Assembly: GCF_010093535.1 (NCBI RefSeq)
Contig: NW_022985178.1
Location: forward strand, 798,979 to 858,397
DNA from: Lindgomyces ingoldianus
Taxonomy: Eukaryota > Ascomycota > Dothideomycetes > Pleosporales > Lindgomycetaceae
Direction of reading: 5' to 3'
Length of the DNA stretch: 59,419 bases
In this document: positions 58,618 to 59,419 of the stretch, piece after piece
Position numbering within the stretch: position 1 is the first letter of the stretch
How the letters are laid out: every line of letters begins with the position of its first letter
Program-made: the position numbers and the translations under genes
The notes under the pieces: generated by a model
What the model was told of the DNA's origin: nothing
Database searches by the model: none
Seen by the model: only the letters and a program-made list of their open reading frames with translations

Positions 58618-59419
58618 ACGTACTTTATAGGCAAGTTGCTTACACACCTAAGTTGCTTACTTTTACTAAAACCCTACTAAACTACTCTTCCTATACTAAT
58701 GCATTCCCTACAACACTACTTAGACGTGCTAAAAGAACATTAGATACAGCTTACACTCTAAGCTTTTAAACAAAACATAAAACTCTTAAAGAAATATACT
58801 GCAGCTATATATAAAGTTTTATAAAAGACAATAAATAACTACAGCGCTAGATAACCTTTACAAGCTAATTCTACAGCTAAATTACAGAGGCTAGGTAATA
58901 AAAAAGAGTAAGTAATTATTAAGACTATACTTAAGCTATATGCGCAAGGAATTTCCTCTTAAATAGCATTTATAGCTAATATAGCTAATTCTTTGCGCGC
59001 TAAGCATAATCTAGGCTATGTTTACATAAATTAGCCTAGTCTGTTTATAAAGCGTTATTTAAAGCTTAAAGTAAAGTTTTAAGCGTAAGTATAGTTAAGA
59101 GATATTTAGCTAATTATAAACCCTATCTTACTAAAGTTATACATGTTATTATTCTAGATGCTATACTTAGCTTTAATATTCTCTATAAGGCTAAACCTGC
59201 CCTAAATTACCCTAGGACTTTTATAGAGAGCTCTCTTATAGTTATACTTACACTTAAATATTACTTTAAGCTCTAAATACTGCTTTATAAATGTACTAGG
59301 CTAGTTTATGTAAACATAGCCTAGATTACGCTTAGCGCGCAAAGAATTAGCTATATTAGCTATAAATGCTATCTAAGGGGAAATTCCTTGCGCATATAGC
59401 TTAAGTATAGTCTTAATAA
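58618..59419. mobile_element. Palindromic Fot1-derived element L, cut by window end
   Basis: After a TA, ACGTACTTTATAGGCAAG opens a left arm matching elements I and J. The centre (about 59100-59240) is in the opposite orientation to I and J, as expected if the element inserted the other way round. The right arm is present as far as CTTAAGTATAGTC. By comparison with I, about 300 bp remain outside the window. Confidence 0.85.

Overview
This window looks like one AT-rich, repeat-filled compartment of a filamentous ascomycete (Pezizomycotina) genome, with a single island of intact genes. Almost all repeats are saturated with TpA and with TAA/TAG at positions where the protein family expects Gln or Trp. 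That is the signature of repeat-induced point mutation (RIP, CpA to TpA on either strand). The genes in the island use short GT-AG introns with CTRAY branch points and belong to families common in such fungi. I cannot name the species.

Layout. 1-4435: unassigned sequence, a 162-bp tandem repeat, a lone LTR (1926-2216) and the 3' end of a chromodomain Gypsy element with its LTR (2217-4079). 4436-11314: a deleted Fot1/pogo-type DNA transposon holding a complete 5.66-kb Gypsy element (4630-10290). 11379-39411: a Gypsy element split by a nest of insertions. A Ty1/copia element (12836-33168) sits in its gag. Inside that copia lie a second copy of the same Gypsy family (13253-20915) and a palindromic Fot1-derived element (22894-29663), which itself holds another Gypsy element (23221-28885). 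Target-site duplications match at every LTR-element level (CCTTT, CTAAC, TTTAG, ATGCG) and TA flanks the DNA element, so the insertion order can be read directly. 39417-43857: old LTR debris and a minus-strand Fot1/pogo transposase remnant. The remnant is split by another palindromic element (41034-42179) and by a 628-bp miniature LTR element of TRIM type (43005-43632).

43858-49013 is the gene island. Three plus-strand genes follow one another: a caspase-like (peptidase C14) protein of about 552 aa, a 113-aa protein with a possible SH3/Tudor-like C-terminal part, and a 360-aa DUF6594 membrane protein. All three need introns removed to be read properly, and key parts (the catalytic His motif, most of the small protein, the last membrane helix) only appear after splicing. 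49016-59419 returns to repeats: a third copy of the Gypsy family (49239-56908) inside a Fot1-type remnant, a Fot1-type 3' end, a minisatellite, a second lone LTR in the opposite orientation to the first, and a palindromic element running off the window.

The retroelements all look dead through RIP. The most interesting observations are the palindromic Fot1-derived family, a conserved antisense Cys-motif reading frame downstream of the chromodomain in every copy of the main Gypsy family, the relative sparing of outer element ends from RIP, and the isolated caspase-like/DUF6594 island.
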